Shown: piece after piece, positions 8,149 to 18,306 of the stretch
How the letters are laid out: every line of letters starts with the position of its first letter
Position numbering within the stretch: position 1 is the stretch's first letter
Assembly (NCBI RefSeq): GCF_014698335.1
Contig: NZ_JACJSV010000019.1
Location: 1 to 62,002, forward strand
Length of the DNA stretch: 62,002 nucleotides
DNA from: Microcystis viridis FACHB-1342
Lineage (GTDB): Bacteria > Cyanobacteriota > Cyanobacteriia > Cyanobacteriales > Microcystaceae
Direction of reading: 5' to 3'
Program-made: the position numbers and the translations under genes
The notes under the pieces: model-generated
Told to the model about the DNA's origin: nothing
Database searches by the model: none
The model's input: the letters and a program-made list of their open reading frames with translations, nothing else

Positions 8149-10068
8149 ATGACAACCCTAATTGACTATTCAAATATTCAATCTTTACCCGAAGTTTGGT
8201 CAATAGTTGCCCAGCGTTTCCCCAATATTATCGCCCTGCACGATCCCCACAGTAAACCGGAAGTAATTCTCACCTATCGGGAACTTTATCAACAAATTCA
8301 GCAATTTGCCGCCGCTTTGCAAGCATTAGGAGTCACAGAAACCGAAAATGTCGCTTTATTTGCCGATAATAGTCCCCGGTGGTTTATTGCCGACCAAGGT
8401 TCCATGGCAGCCGGGGCCGCCAACGCGGTACGATCTGCTCAAGCAGATGCAGAGGAATTAGCCTATATTCTGGCCGATAGTGACAGTCAGACGCTGATTG
8501 TCGAAAATAACAAAACTTTAGGCAAATTGCTGGCGAAAATCCCTGAATTGCCCCTAAAATTAATCGTGCTGCTCACCGACGAAGACCCCGCTACTGGGGC
8601 GATTTCCGTGCAGACCTTAAATTTCAAGCAACTAATGGCGATCGGGGCTGAGAACACCCTTAAACCCATCACCAAGAGCGAAAATGATCTGGCTACCCTC
8701 ATCTACACATCGGGGACGACGGGACAACCAAAAGGGGTGATGTTAAGTCACGGTAATCTGCTGCATCAGGTACGCAACTTAAACGCTATCTTTCAACCGG
8801 ATCCTGGCGATCGAGTTTTAAGTATACTACCTTCATGGCACTCCTACGAGCGCAGTTGTGAGTATTTCAGTCTAGCTCAAGGTTGCACCCAGATTTATAC
8901 CAGTATTCGCACTTTTAAGCAGGATTTAAAGCAATTTAGTCCGCAATTAATGGTGGGAGTTCCCCGTCTTTGGGAATCTCTTTACGAGGGTATCCAAAAG
9001 CAATTTAGCGAACAATCGGCCACAAAACAGAAATTAGTGCGATTTTTGCTAGAAAAGTCGGAAAATTACGTTATTGCTAAACGTATCGCCGATAATCTCA
9101 GTCTTGATCACCTTCACGCTTCCGGGATCGAAAGACTAAAAGCAAGAATTCAATCCCTCTTACTCTATCCCCTCCATGCCATCGGTGACAAGCTAGTTTA
9201 TGGCAAAATTCGCCAAGCAGTGGGAAATAAAGTTAAAATCTTGGTTAGTGGCGGTGGTTCCTTAGCTAGACATCTAGATACTTTCTATGAGATTGCGGGA
9301 ATCCCGATTTTAGTTGGTTATGGACTGACAGAAACTTCTCCCGTCGCTACCGTCCGTCGTATCGATCATAACCTGCGCGGGTCTGCCGGTCGTCCCGTCT
9401 TTCAGACAGAAATCTGTATTGTCGATTTACACAGCAAAGAAGTCCTACCCACAGAAAAACACGGTTTAGTCTTGATTCGTGGTCCGCAGGTGATGCAGGG
9501 ATACTATAAAAAACCCGAAGCAACCGAAAAAGCGATTTCTCCCGATGGTTGGTTTGATAGCGGTGATATTGGTTGGTTAACCGCTGCCGGGGATTTAGTC
9601 TTAACCGGACGGGCCAAAGATACAATTGTTTTGAGCAATGGTGAAAATATCGAACCGCAACCGATTGAAGATGCTTGTTTACGCAGTCCCTTTATCTCCC
9701 AAATCATGCTAGTGGGACAGGATCAAAAAGCTTTGGGGGCTTTGATCGTGCCTAATCTTGATATACTGGCTAATTGGGCCCAAGAACAGAAACTATCCTT
9801 AAATTTACCCGATCCTCACAGCGATCGCTCCACGATTCTTTCTAGCGATCTCTACAGCAAAAAAGTCTTAGATCTCTACCAACAAGAATTAAAGCGCGAG
9901 GTGAGAAATCGGCCCGGTTATCGTACCGATGACCAGATTAAAACCTTTGAGTTAATTTTAGAGCCTTTTTCCCTAGAAAACGGCATGATGACCCAAACTT
10001 TAAAGATTAAACGACCGGTAGTAACGCAACGCTATCGCGATATGATTAACGAGATGTTTGCCAAGTAA
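8149..10068 (+). CDS. aas: Long-chain acyl-ACP/acyl-CoA synthetase (AMP-forming)
   Basis: 639 aa member of the ANL adenylating superfamily. The ATP-binding P-loop TLIYTSGTTGQPKGVMLSHG is at about residue 184, VGYGLTETSPVAT at about 390, WFDSGDIGWL at about 470 and the hinge-type GRAKDTIVLSNGENI at about 485. In cyanobacteria this single-copy enzyme recycles free fatty acids onto acyl carrier protein, so Aas is the more likely assignment than a catabolic FadD. That choice rests on lineage knowledge, not on a residue I can see. Independent transcription unit; the YlqD-like gene follows after 61 bases. Confidence 0.85.
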   Translation: MTTLIDYSNIQSLPEVWSIVAQRFPNIIALHDPHSKPEVILTYRELYQQIQQFAAALQALGVTETENVALFADNSPRWFIADQGSMAAGAANAVRSAQADAEELAYILADSDSQTLIVENNKTLGKLLAKIPELPLKLIVLLTDEDPATGAISVQTLNFKQLMAIGAENTLKPITKSENDLATLIYTSGTTGQPKGVMLSHGNLLHQVRNLNAIFQPDPGDRVLSILPSWHSYERSCEYFSLAQGCTQIYTSIRTFKQDLKQFSPQLMVGVPRLWESLYEGIQKQFSEQSATKQKLVRFLLEKSENYVIAKRIADNLSLDHLHASGIERLKARIQSLLLYPLHAIGDKLVYGKIRQAVGNKVKILVSGGGSLARHLDTFYEIAGIPILVGYGLTETSPVATVRRIDHNLRGSAGRPVFQTEICIVDLHSKEVLPTEKHGLVLIRGPQVMQGYYKKPEATEKAISPDGWFDSGDIGWLTAAGDLVLTGRAKDTIVLSNGENIEPQPIEDACLRSPFISQIMLVGQDQKALGALIVPNLDILANWAQEQKLSLNLPDPHSDRSTILSSDLYSKKVLDLYQQELKREVRNRPGYRTDDQIKTFELILEPFSLENGMMTQTLKIKRPVVTQRYRDMINEMFAK

Positions 10069-10129
10069 ATATTTCTGGTAAATATTCCCTAAACCCTTGA
10101 CAAAAAAACCTTTTTAGGATAAGCAAATC

Positions 10130-10579
10130 ATGGATGACGCACAAACCAGTTTATTACTGAAGCGCCCGGTGACAATTAAAGTCATCGTAACCCCGCGCTG
10201 GAAAGAAGAAGCACAACAGCAATTACAGGCACAAATGGTGCAAATTGATGCACAAATTCAACAATTAGAAAGCCAAGGACAAAGAGCGATCGCAGAAATT
10301 CAGCGTCAGAGTCTGATCCCCTTACCCCCCGCGGCTGCCCAACAGATTGACAATATTCAAATCCAAGTCAATCAACAGAAAAGTGAGTTTCTCGAACAAA
10401 AAAACCAGTATCTGCAACAACTGCAACAGATACAACTCTTGGAACTCAATCAAGAAGTCGCCCAAGCACAACTAGAAAGCTTTTTCCGCGTCGAAAAAGG
10501 CGATAACTTAGTGGCCAAAATGAATGTGGAACTCGTCCTTAGAGATGGCATCGTCGAAGAAATTCGCGGCGAAATTTAA
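10130..10579 (+). CDS. YlqD-family coiled-coil protein
   Basis: 149 aa, glutamine-rich. A short N-terminal beta-like segment (SLLLKRPVTIKVIVTPRWKE) is followed by a long helical coiled coil (about 25-125) and a C-terminal beta segment (NVELVLRDGIVEEIRGEI). This is the layout of YlqD proteins, whose function is not established. No signal peptide or membrane segment. Lies 61 bases after the acyl synthetase on the same strand. Confidence 0.7.
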   Translation: MDDAQTSLLLKRPVTIKVIVTPRWKEEAQQQLQAQMVQIDAQIQQLESQGQRAIAEIQRQSLIPLPPAAAQQIDNIQIQVNQQKSEFLEQKNQYLQQLQQIQLLELNQEVAQAQLESFFRVEKGDNLVAKMNVELVLRDGIVEEIRGEI

Positions 10580-10584
10580 AGCTA

Positions 10585-10661
10585 GGGTGAGCAGTTACGG
10601 GTCATTGTCAACTTAACCCTTAAAATCGGCAATAGCAAGGGGTATTCTCCCTTGCTCACCC
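10585..10661 (+). promoter_or_regulatory. Overlapping inverted repeats (terminator or switching leader)
   Basis: GGGTGAGCA (10585-10593) is the exact complement of TGCTCACCC (10653-10661). GCAAGGG (10635-10641) is the exact complement of CCCTTGC (10649-10655). The two pairings share TGC at 10653-10655 and therefore compete. No U-tract follows either hairpin. It may end the YlqD transcript or act in the leader of the next gene. Confidence 0.4.
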
Positions 10662-10826
10662 AGAAAACCGTCCCTAGTTCACATCACCCCTGACAGGACT
10701 TGATCAGACCTTAAAAATATATTAAGATTCTTTATCGATCGCCCGGACACACTCGCTTATATTGTCGTATAACTTCAGCTCTCCATCGACTCACCCTGAA
10801 TTAGATCCTATAAATATGGAATCTCT

Positions 10827-12191
10827 ATGCTTTCTTTCTTACCCACTATTCTTTTAGCTCAGTCCGCCTCGGTTCTGCCCCAGATAGAGAGGAAATTAAT
10901 CACCCAATATCAGGAAGTGCGTCAGTTGCCCGGTCAACTAAATGACGTTCTAGTTTTTAATAGCAATAGTCCCGAAGTGGTAGAAAAAGAGGGAATTCTC
11001 CTCTCCACTTTCCCCGGTAAAGGAAAACGTTTTCCCATAGCCCATCTCAATCATCCCCTACAAGGACGTTTTGACGTTTTCACCCACCACATCGCTCGTC
11101 AAACCGATCCCATCCGCGACCTACACCAGGGACTGATCGTTACTAATCCCACCTCCAAAAACCTCGTTATCCGCATCCTGCAAGGAGTCAGTTACGTCAC
11201 CTCCGCCGATGCCCCTTTTGTCGATTTACCCTCTCTGGTGGAAGATCCCAACGGCCGGGTTTTTTCCGGTCCCGGTTCCCGTTTAGCCAGCGATATCATG
11301 CGTCGTCGCCATGATACCCAATTTCCCACCCAGATCGTCATTCCCCCCGGCGAAAGTCGGATGCTCTTGGATCTAGTTATCCCCAGAAGCAGCGCTCGCT
11401 CGACTCTGCTGCGTCTCTACAGCGATGGCCCTATCTATATGGCTAATTTAGCCCTCTACGAAGTTCCCCAAAAAGTCAAAATCGAAGATCGGGAAATAGA
11501 AACCTTTCGTCCCCCTATCCTAGAGGAATGGCGTACCCTATTAGTTAGAGGTGATTTAGCCGCTCCTCGTGATTTTCCCCCCACTCCCCCTGATCAGTGG
11601 TCTCCCGGAAGAAGAAATTTTTATGGTCGCGTGGCCGGAATTTCTGTCGGTTCGGAATGGGCAACCCGCATTGTCGATCCCAAAGGGGGAATTAATCTCA
11701 CCATTCCTCAACCCGGTCAAGCTTTTGCCTATCCTTTAAGTACGGTGACAGCAGCTACTTTCGGAACCAGACAAATTCAAAGCGCCCCCATGTTAGTGCG
11801 TTATCCCGATACGGCTTTCAAAGCTCACGGTAACTACGGTGTTCACTACTATCTGACTTTACCTCTATATAACAACACTAGCAAAACCCAGGTGGTGGCT
11901 TTGACTATTCAAACCCCAATTAAAGAAGATAATTATCTCGATCGCTTGCTATTTGTTGAACCCGTCCAGGGACCGGTATTTTTCCGGGGTGCAGTGCGCG
12001 TTACCTATCGTAACGAACTGGGACGCACCGAGGAACGTTTTTTCCATCTCGTTCAACGGGAAGGACAACAGGGAGAAGCTTTAGTACAGATAGAACTTCC
12101 CCCCGGCGCCCGACGCGACGTTAATCTCGATTTTCTCTATCCCCCCGATGCCACCCCCCCCCAAGTTTTGAGCGTTAAAACGTTGAAATAG
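10827..12191 (+). CDS. DUF3370-family protein
   Basis: 454 aa, beta-rich protein recognised as DUF3370 by its FDVFTHHIARQTDPIRDLHQ segment, the QIVIPPGESRMLLDL segment and the GRVAGISVGSEWATRI region. The N-terminus is short and hydrophobic (LSFLPTILLAQSA), which could be a minimal signal sequence, so a periplasmic or envelope location is likely. Function unknown. Preceded by a 247-base gap that holds competing inverted repeats. Confidence 0.75.
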   Translation: MLSFLPTILLAQSASVLPQIERKLITQYQEVRQLPGQLNDVLVFNSNSPEVVEKEGILLSTFPGKGKRFPIAHLNHPLQGRFDVFTHHIARQTDPIRDLHQGLIVTNPTSKNLVIRILQGVSYVTSADAPFVDLPSLVEDPNGRVFSGPGSRLASDIMRRRHDTQFPTQIVIPPGESRMLLDLVIPRSSARSTLLRLYSDGPIYMANLALYEVPQKVKIEDREIETFRPPILEEWRTLLVRGDLAAPRDFPPTPPDQWSPGRRNFYGRVAGISVGSEWATRIVDPKGGINLTIPQPGQAFAYPLSTVTAATFGTRQIQSAPMLVRYPDTAFKAHGNYGVHYYLTLPLYNNTSKTQVVALTIQTPIKEDNYLDRLLFVEPVQGPVFFRGAVRVTYRNELGRTEERFFHLVQREGQQGEALVQIELPPGARRDVNLDFLYPPDATPPQVLSVKTLK

Positions 12192-12277
12192 ATAGTTTTT
12201 CTCGAAAAGTTAACGGCTGATTGTCCGGAGGAACAACTAAGATACACTGATATTAATCTCTCTCTGGGAATTAGCCG

Positions 12278-13168
12278 ATGGATATTAGCAAAACTTGCTT
12301 TATTTGCTGCTTATTATCTCAATTTTTGGGCAATGCAGCCGCGAGTTTAGCCGTGACTAAACTCGATTTTGATACCAGTCAACCCCTAAGAAATCAAGTG
12401 ATTAAATCGGGGAAAATTAAGGTACAAGTTAGCTATCAACCCATCGACCTAAACGAGAAAATTGATGACAATTCTGATCTTAATAATGTTTCTTATCAAA
12501 TCTTTTATAACGAGCAACTTTATCAGCAAAATAGCGGGTATAGTGCCTTTGGATCTGGCTATGTGGAATTAAGAGATTTAGATAATAATGGCATCGATGA
12601 GATTATCATCTCCACCTATAGCGGCGGCGCTCACTGCTGCACATCTTTGGTAATTTATACTTGGCAAAAAGATAGATTTATTAGAGAAGAAACGGGATTT
12701 TTAGATGGTAGTGGTGGTTCTTTTGAAGATTTAGATGGAGATAATAATTATGAATTTATTACCGTTGATAATTCTTTTTTATATGCTTTTAGTTCCTACG
12801 CTGCCTCTTTTCCTCCCTCCAAAATTTATACTTTTCAACAGGGTAAATTAGCAGATGTCACTAGAAAATATCCCCAAGAATTAAGAAAAACTTTAGCAGC
12901 AATGCTGAAAGCTTTTCAGTTAGCTAAAAAAGAAAAAGGCGAAGTTAATGGCATTTTGGCTGGTTATGTGGCACAGAAAATTATACTAGGAGAATACGAA
13001 GAAGCTTGGCAATTTCTTCTCACTAATTATGATAAACACTCCGATTGGGGTCTCGATATCCATGGCGAAAATACAGTGATCGGAAAATATCCAGACTTTC
13101 CCACTGCTCTGAGCGCTTTTCTCCTGAAAAATGGCTATTTATCTGAAAATAAAAACAATAAAAAATAG
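12278..13168 (+). CDS. Secreted protein with FG-GAP/VCBS-like repeats
   Basis: 296 aa. An N-terminal hydrophobic segment (TCFICCLLSQFLGNAAASLA) looks like a signal peptide. The middle has two calcium-loop-like repeats, ELRDLDNNGIDEIIIST and FEDLDGDNNYEFITVD, the D-x-D-x-D-G pattern of FG-GAP/VCBS propeller blades, with GGAHCC between them. The C-terminal third is helical. I do not recognise a named family. It is 18 bases from the next gene, and both look exported. Confidence 0.65.
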   Translation: MDISKTCFICCLLSQFLGNAAASLAVTKLDFDTSQPLRNQVIKSGKIKVQVSYQPIDLNEKIDDNSDLNNVSYQIFYNEQLYQQNSGYSAFGSGYVELRDLDNNGIDEIIISTYSGGAHCCTSLVIYTWQKDRFIREETGFLDGSGGSFEDLDGDNNYEFITVDNSFLYAFSSYAASFPPSKIYTFQQGKLADVTRKYPQELRKTLAAMLKAFQLAKKEKGEVNGILAGYVAQKIILGEYEEAWQFLLTNYDKHSDWGLDIHGENTVIGKYPDFPTALSAFLLKNGYLSENKNNKK

Positions 13169-13186
13169 CAAACGCTGTGAACAACT

Positions 13187-14635
13187 ATGTTAAAGAAAGT
13201 TAATTATCTGCGATCGCTATTTTGTTTTCTTGCTACAATTCTCTGGATTAGTCCTCTAGGGATTAACTCTAGTCTCGCTGTCAATGATAATTGTCAACTG
13301 TCCGAATCAGAAATCCAACAACAAGAAAATCTCCGTCAAACCTCGCCCCAAGAATATAACATCTTAGTACAGAAATATGCTGAACAATTGCGCTTTTGCC
13401 GTTCCCGACACTGGTTACAGGAACAGGCGATCTGGTTACGTCTCTACTCCTGTGATAGCCGTCCCGGATCGATGGAAAGTATCCTCGATCGCATCGTGGC
13501 CAAAGGTTATAATACAGTTTATGTGGAAGTTTTTGCCGATGGTCAAGTCCTATTACCTCCTAACAATAATCCCACCGTTTGGGATAGCGTCATTAAAAAT
13601 CCCAGTGCCGGAAATGTCGATTTATTAGCACAGGCAATCGAACAGGGACATAAACGCGGTTTAAAGGTTTATGCTTGGTTATTTAGCCTCAATTTTGGCT
13701 ATGCTTATAGCTTAAAACCCTATCGACAGGAGGTATTAGCACGCAATGGTAAAGGACAAGATAGCACCTCTTTTGTCGATGATCAATCCCAAACTTTTGT
13801 CGATCCCTACAGCAATCAAGCGCGACAGGATTATTTAATTCTCCTAGAAGCCATTTTACAACGTCGTCCCGATGGAGTTTTATTTGATTATATTCGCTAT
13901 CCCAGAGGAACGGGAGTCGATTCCGTTGCTGATGATGTCAAAGATTTATGGATTTTTAGTCCGGCATCCCGACAAGCTTTAATTAATCGAGGATTGAATA
14001 ATAAGGGCAAATTTCTCATCGATCGCTATCTGACTCGTGGCAAAATTTCCCCTGATGATATCGTCGAAGCCGATCGCCTTTATCCCCAAGAAACTGCTCC
14101 TCTCTGGCAAGGAAGAATACCTTTAGAAGAGGAGATGAAACAATCAGTTAAAAGTCGTTTTGATCGCCTCAAATTAGAACTTTGGTTCCTAGCGGTTGCC
14201 CATGCTGCCCAGGGTGTCATTGATTATATTAGTTATTTTTCTGCCCTGGTGGAACGTCAGGGAATTCCCGCCGGAGCAGTGTTTTTTCCCGATGGGAATC
14301 GTCTTGTGGGTAATCAAGGTTTTGATTCCCGTTTACAAGCTTGGGATAGTTTTCCCGCTTCCCTAGAATGGCATCCCATGTCCTACGCTAATTGTAACGA
14401 TACTACCTGTGTAGTTAATCAGATCAAAAGAGTAGTAGAAAGCAGGGGAAATCAAACTCCTGTTATCCCAGCTTTAGCCGGTTTATGGGGACAACCCTAT
14501 AACAATCGTCCCTCCTTAGAAGTGCAAATGGCAGCGATTCGCCTAGCTTTTCCCACCATAGATAGTATCAGTCATTTTGCTTTTTCTTGGCAAGAACCAC
14601 AATTCGATCGAGCCCGAAGATTTTGTCATAAGTAA
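13187..14635 (+). CDS. Family 10-like glycosyl hydrolase (GHL10 type), exported
   Basis: 482 aa with a signal peptide (LRSLFCFLATILWISPLGINSSLA). The body resembles the GHL10/DUF187 TIM-barrel family: IWLRLYSCDSRPGSMESIL, GYNTVYVEVFADG, HKRGLKVYAWLFSLNFG and RPDGVLFDYIRYPRG, the last containing the aspartate typical of the putative active site. Substrate unknown; a cell-envelope polysaccharide is a reasonable guess. The next genes on the opposite strand make exopolysaccharide, which fits but does not prove a link. Confidence 0.75.
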   Translation: MLKKVNYLRSLFCFLATILWISPLGINSSLAVNDNCQLSESEIQQQENLRQTSPQEYNILVQKYAEQLRFCRSRHWLQEQAIWLRLYSCDSRPGSMESILDRIVAKGYNTVYVEVFADGQVLLPPNNNPTVWDSVIKNPSAGNVDLLAQAIEQGHKRGLKVYAWLFSLNFGYAYSLKPYRQEVLARNGKGQDSTSFVDDQSQTFVDPYSNQARQDYLILLEAILQRRPDGVLFDYIRYPRGTGVDSVADDVKDLWIFSPASRQALINRGLNNKGKFLIDRYLTRGKISPDDIVEADRLYPQETAPLWQGRIPLEEEMKQSVKSRFDRLKLELWFLAVAHAAQGVIDYISYFSALVERQGIPAGAVFFPDGNRLVGNQGFDSRLQAWDSFPASLEWHPMSYANCNDTTCVVNQIKRVVESRGNQTPVIPALAGLWGQPYNNRPSLEVQMAAIRLAFPTIDSISHFAFSWQEPQFDRARRFCHK

Positions 14636-14641
14636 CCCCAT

Positions 14642-16843
14642 TTATACCTCCACCTTCACTTCCTCTGTCTCTGTTTGTCCTCGTGTTGGGGGAACTATCA
14701 AAGGCGGCAGTCCTGGTTCGGCGGTGTTGAGAGTCGGTGTAATATCGACGTAGTTAATCACCGCCCCTAAAATTTTCACTTCCGCTTCTGTTAACTGGTC
14801 AGTTGCTTCACTCAAGAGACTAGAACGAGTTATGGGCGGGCGCGTTACCAGAATAATCCCGTCCGCTAGTTCTTCTAAGAGCAGCGCATCATTACAGCTA
14901 GACAGAGAAGGAGTATCGACAATCACCAGATCGAAACGGCCGCTAGAATCTTTGAGAATCAATTGTAATTCGCTCGATTCAATGATAGCTGCCGCTTGTT
15001 TTTGCGGACCGGGACTAGGCAAAATGGAAAGGTTTTCTATATTTGGGGCCAGCCGGATCGATTTACTTTTTGCCCCGTAGTAAAGTAGGGGTTCTCGGAA
15101 AGAATTGGGATCGGGAGTGACTCCGATTTCTTCGGACTTAGAAGGACTTCTCAGATCTCCTTCGACTAACAGAGTCCGTCGGCCCGCTAAAGCCGCGGCG
15201 ATGGCCAGATTATAGGCAGTGGCGGTTTTCCCCTCTCCGCCAGTAATACTGGTGACAACAACCACTTTCACCTTTTCGCTGCCGCCAACAAGTCGCAGGG
15301 TACTGCGTAAACGTTCGTAGTAGGGGAGATAATTGGCATTAGCATCGGCGAGAATCGGATCGATTTCCTCGCCCTCTAAATTCCGGACAATGGGCAATTG
15401 TCCCAAGAGTAGTATATCCTGACTAACCAAAGCTTCCCGCAATTCTTGGGGACTGTGCAGGCGATCATCGATCACTGCTAACAGCAGGATCACACCCAAT
15501 CCGGCTAAAGTTCCCAAACCAGCACCCGCCAAGAGAATCAAGAGACGATTCTTGCGGTTAAACACCTGTTCGATCGGTTCAGCGACCGGCGGTTGGGCGA
15601 CGGTGAGACTACCCACGGTTTCCGCTTCTGCGGCCTGAGCATCCACCAGCGCATTGAGAATATTCTCGTAGATACCCCTTTGAAAGGCGACGGCTTGGGT
15701 TAAACGAGCTTGCTGTAACTGTTTATCGGGGAATTTCTCGTATTGGGAGCGTAATTGCTGTTCCTGAGTCACTAAGGATTCTAATTGTTTCATCAAACCC
15801 TCGCGCTGAGTTTGCAGGGCGACTAATTGACCCGCTAGTTGTTGACGGGCGGCATCGAGATTACTTTGCTGACGGATGCGATTGCTGGGAAGAGAGGTCA
15901 GGACACCATCTTTTCCGATCACCTCGGCGGCTCTTTTTTGTAAGAGAGATTCGTTAACTTCCTGTTGCTTGCGTAATTTAACTACGGCGGGATGTTCGGG
16001 ACGTAAATCCTTCTCTAGTCGCTCCAATTGGGCCTCTGTGTCCAAGATCTGCGCTCGGATACTGGCAATAATCGGGTCGGCACTAAGGGCTGAGGAGGTG
16101 TAGGCCTGATCGGGAGTTAAATCGAGTTGTTTACTCAGACTATCAATTTGTCCTTGAATGCCTTGCAGTCCTAGACGAATTTCTCGCTGTTGCTGTTGAC
16201 TACTGGTGATAGCGGCGAATAAACTCCCATCTTGAATGGCCAGTAAATCTGAACCCTGGCTACTAATGTAGCGATAAAATTTTTCTTCGGCTCTGGTTAA
16301 ATCTTTTTGGACTTCGTTAAGCCGGACACCGAGAGCTTCTATGCGGGCCCGTAACTGGGAAGTATTAATCCAGCGGCTGTATTCCACCATTTCCTTCATC
16401 AAGGTTTCGAGAATTAACTCCGCCTTGGCCCGGGAGTCGGCCGTTAACTCTAAAAGTATCTCTTGGGGTTGATCGCTATTATTTTTTCCCGCCGCTTCAC
16501 CCGGGAAGGTGATTTTTAAATCTTGATCGCGAATTTTAACGAGCTGTTCTTGATTAAATTGCAATTTTTTGGCTGTATTGATCAATACCCGGGGAGATAG
16601 CAGTAAATCGCGATCGATAGCCCGTCCTTGTTCTTGCAGTTGGGTTCCCGTACTGGTAAAAGCTGGCGGCGGTACCCGATAGGCTAGTTGTCCCACCGCC
16701 CGATAAAATGTGGGGGGTTTCTCTGGATCGGGGAGGAGAGCAAAGATCGCAGAACCACCTAAACAGACGAGGAAGACGAATATTCCCACAAATTTGTTCT
16801 GATCTAGCGAGATGAGAAATCGTTTAACAATTGGTAGAGCCAT
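14642..16843 (-). CDS. Wzc-like exopolysaccharide chain-length/tyrosine-kinase protein
   Basis: 733 aa polysaccharide co-polymerase. A transmembrane helix near residues 17-35 and a second near 435-455 (LLILLAGAGLGTLAGLGV) bracket a long periplasmic coiled coil. The cytoplasmic domain has Walker A SITGGEGKTATA, a Walker A'-like LLVEGDLRSPS and Walker B LVIVDTPS. The C-terminal tail (PPLIVPPTRGQTETEEVKVEV) has no tyrosine cluster, so autophosphorylation of a C-terminal tail is unlikely. It is last in the minus-strand block with the Wza-like protein and cyanoexosortase, and probably sets chain length of the exported polymer. Confidence 0.87.
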   Translation of the reverse strand: MALPIVKRFLISLDQNKFVGIFVFLVCLGGSAIFALLPDPEKPPTFYRAVGQLAYRVPPPAFTSTGTQLQEQGRAIDRDLLLSPRVLINTAKKLQFNQEQLVKIRDQDLKITFPGEAAGKNNSDQPQEILLELTADSRAKAELILETLMKEMVEYSRWINTSQLRARIEALGVRLNEVQKDLTRAEEKFYRYISSQGSDLLAIQDGSLFAAITSSQQQQREIRLGLQGIQGQIDSLSKQLDLTPDQAYTSSALSADPIIASIRAQILDTEAQLERLEKDLRPEHPAVVKLRKQQEVNESLLQKRAAEVIGKDGVLTSLPSNRIRQQSNLDAARQQLAGQLVALQTQREGLMKQLESLVTQEQQLRSQYEKFPDKQLQQARLTQAVAFQRGIYENILNALVDAQAAEAETVGSLTVAQPPVAEPIEQVFNRKNRLLILLAGAGLGTLAGLGVILLLAVIDDRLHSPQELREALVSQDILLLGQLPIVRNLEGEEIDPILADANANYLPYYERLRSTLRLVGGSEKVKVVVVTSITGGEGKTATAYNLAIAAALAGRRTLLVEGDLRSPSKSEEIGVTPDPNSFREPLLYYGAKSKSIRLAPNIENLSILPSPGPQKQAAAIIESSELQLILKDSSGRFDLVIVDTPSLSSCNDALLLEELADGIILVTRPPITRSSLLSEATDQLTEAEVKILGAVINYVDITPTLNTAEPGLPPLIVPPTRGQTETEEVKVEV

Positions 16844-16956
16844 AGCTTTTTAATATATTCCCAGATTTTTTACATTTTAGCGGTCAAGAGTTATTCTCGT
16901 CCTTGAAATCCTAGCTTATGAAGTTGTGTTAAGGAGTGAAGGGAGCAAGTTGCACC

Positions 16957-18186
16957 TCAATTATTGAAGTTATTGAATTGATTGCCAAAGTCGAGAATTG
17001 TATTGGTAAAACTGGAAATATCCCGAATGGGTTGGGTAATGATATTAAAAGCGGCGAAAATTTCCCCTAATAGGGTGCGGGTGACGATAATTACGTCTTG
17101 ATCTTCTAAGGGAATATTTTGGGAGATATCTCCCCTAACTGCCGCTATCGGACTCAAAGTTTGACTAACAATTCCCCCTTTGGCACTGTCAAAACGTAGC
17201 AGGGACACTTCATTGACATTAATCCGCAGGCGATCAGAAACCGGTAAACTAGCCACCACATCGAGGAAGGTACTGCCATTAGGAATCGAAACATTTCTCA
17301 GGGAAATTCCCGAAGGAATTGAGGGAGCTAAAACCCTGACGGTAATATTCTGCTGGGCGAGGGTGGTTCTAGCCACCAATGTGCGATTATATCCCGTTTC
17401 TTGGCCCACTTCTAACTTGGAAACAACCACGGCATCACCTCCTTGCAGACGCAGATCTGGTAAGCGTTCCCCCTTAATCAAGGGAGTATAAAGGTCAAGT
17501 TTCTCCTCTAACACTGTACCATCGACTAAAACCCGACGGACAAGGATCGAACGCAGATCGGCTCTGGGAGTGCCACCACCCGCTGCCAAAATTACCTGTA
17601 CTAGGGAAGTATTAGGAGCAATACTATAAAACCCCGGTCGCTGTACCTCTCCCAGAATGGTCAACTGGACGGGACGGGCAGTGGTTAGAACAGCAATGAC
17701 TTCTGGTTCCTCCCGCAAGTATTTTCGCCCCAATTCGAGGCGGATTTTAGTTTGCACTTCGTCTAAAGTCAAGCCGAGTACCGGAATGCGGCCTAAAATC
17801 GGCACTAGAAAATTCCCATCGGGATCCACCGGACTTGCGGAATTAAATTCGGGAAAATCAGGAACCGAGACAGTAATTTGATCGCCTATATCGAGTCGAT
17901 AGGTCTGAATTTGTCGGGATTGGGGATTATTGGGAGAGTAAACCGGTGGACTGTAGCCAGCGGGGGGAATCGTGTTTTCAGGAAAGGTGGGATTAGGCGG
18001 TTCGGGGGGCAAAAATTCTAACCCAGATCCGGGTTGAGTCTGGGGAATGGACAAAGGACCCTGGGCCTTGAGGCTCTCGGAGGGAATTACCCATAAGAAC
18101 CCTGTCAGACTAAACCCTGATAAGGCTATGGCCCCGGTTCTGAATAAACCAACTGGCAAAAACTTGTTGAGCATTGGTGGAATCAT
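16957..18186 (-). CDS. Wza-like polysaccharide export protein (SLBB domains)
   Basis: 409 aa. An N-terminal signal segment (LFRTGAIALSGFSLTGFLW) is followed by a proline-rich linker and a polysaccharide export domain (about 92-175, YRLDIGDQITVSVPDFPEF, FLVPILGRIPVLGLTL). Two SLBB-like repeats follow (VQLTILGEVQRPGFY and ITVRVLAPSIPSG). It should form the outer-membrane export channel that works with the Wzc-like protein 113 bases downstream. Confidence 0.87.
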   Translation of the reverse strand: MIPPMLNKFLPVGLFRTGAIALSGFSLTGFLWVIPSESLKAQGPLSIPQTQPGSGLEFLPPEPPNPTFPENTIPPAGYSPPVYSPNNPQSRQIQTYRLDIGDQITVSVPDFPEFNSASPVDPDGNFLVPILGRIPVLGLTLDEVQTKIRLELGRKYLREEPEVIAVLTTARPVQLTILGEVQRPGFYSIAPNTSLVQVILAAGGGTPRADLRSILVRRVLVDGTVLEEKLDLYTPLIKGERLPDLRLQGGDAVVVSKLEVGQETGYNRTLVARTTLAQQNITVRVLAPSIPSGISLRNVSIPNGSTFLDVVASLPVSDRLRINVNEVSLLRFDSAKGGIVSQTLSPIAAVRGDISQNIPLEDQDVIIVTRTLLGEIFAAFNIITQPIRDISSFTNTILDFGNQFNNFNN

Positions 18187-18306
18187 ACAGATATATCAAT
18201 TTATTTTCTGAGAGTTATCTAGTGGGAGAGGAACAAAGAAGCTATTAAGGACTAGAAAAGTGCCTTGAGCTAGTTTTTTTTAAACAGATAGTTGGGAGCA
18301 GAAAAA

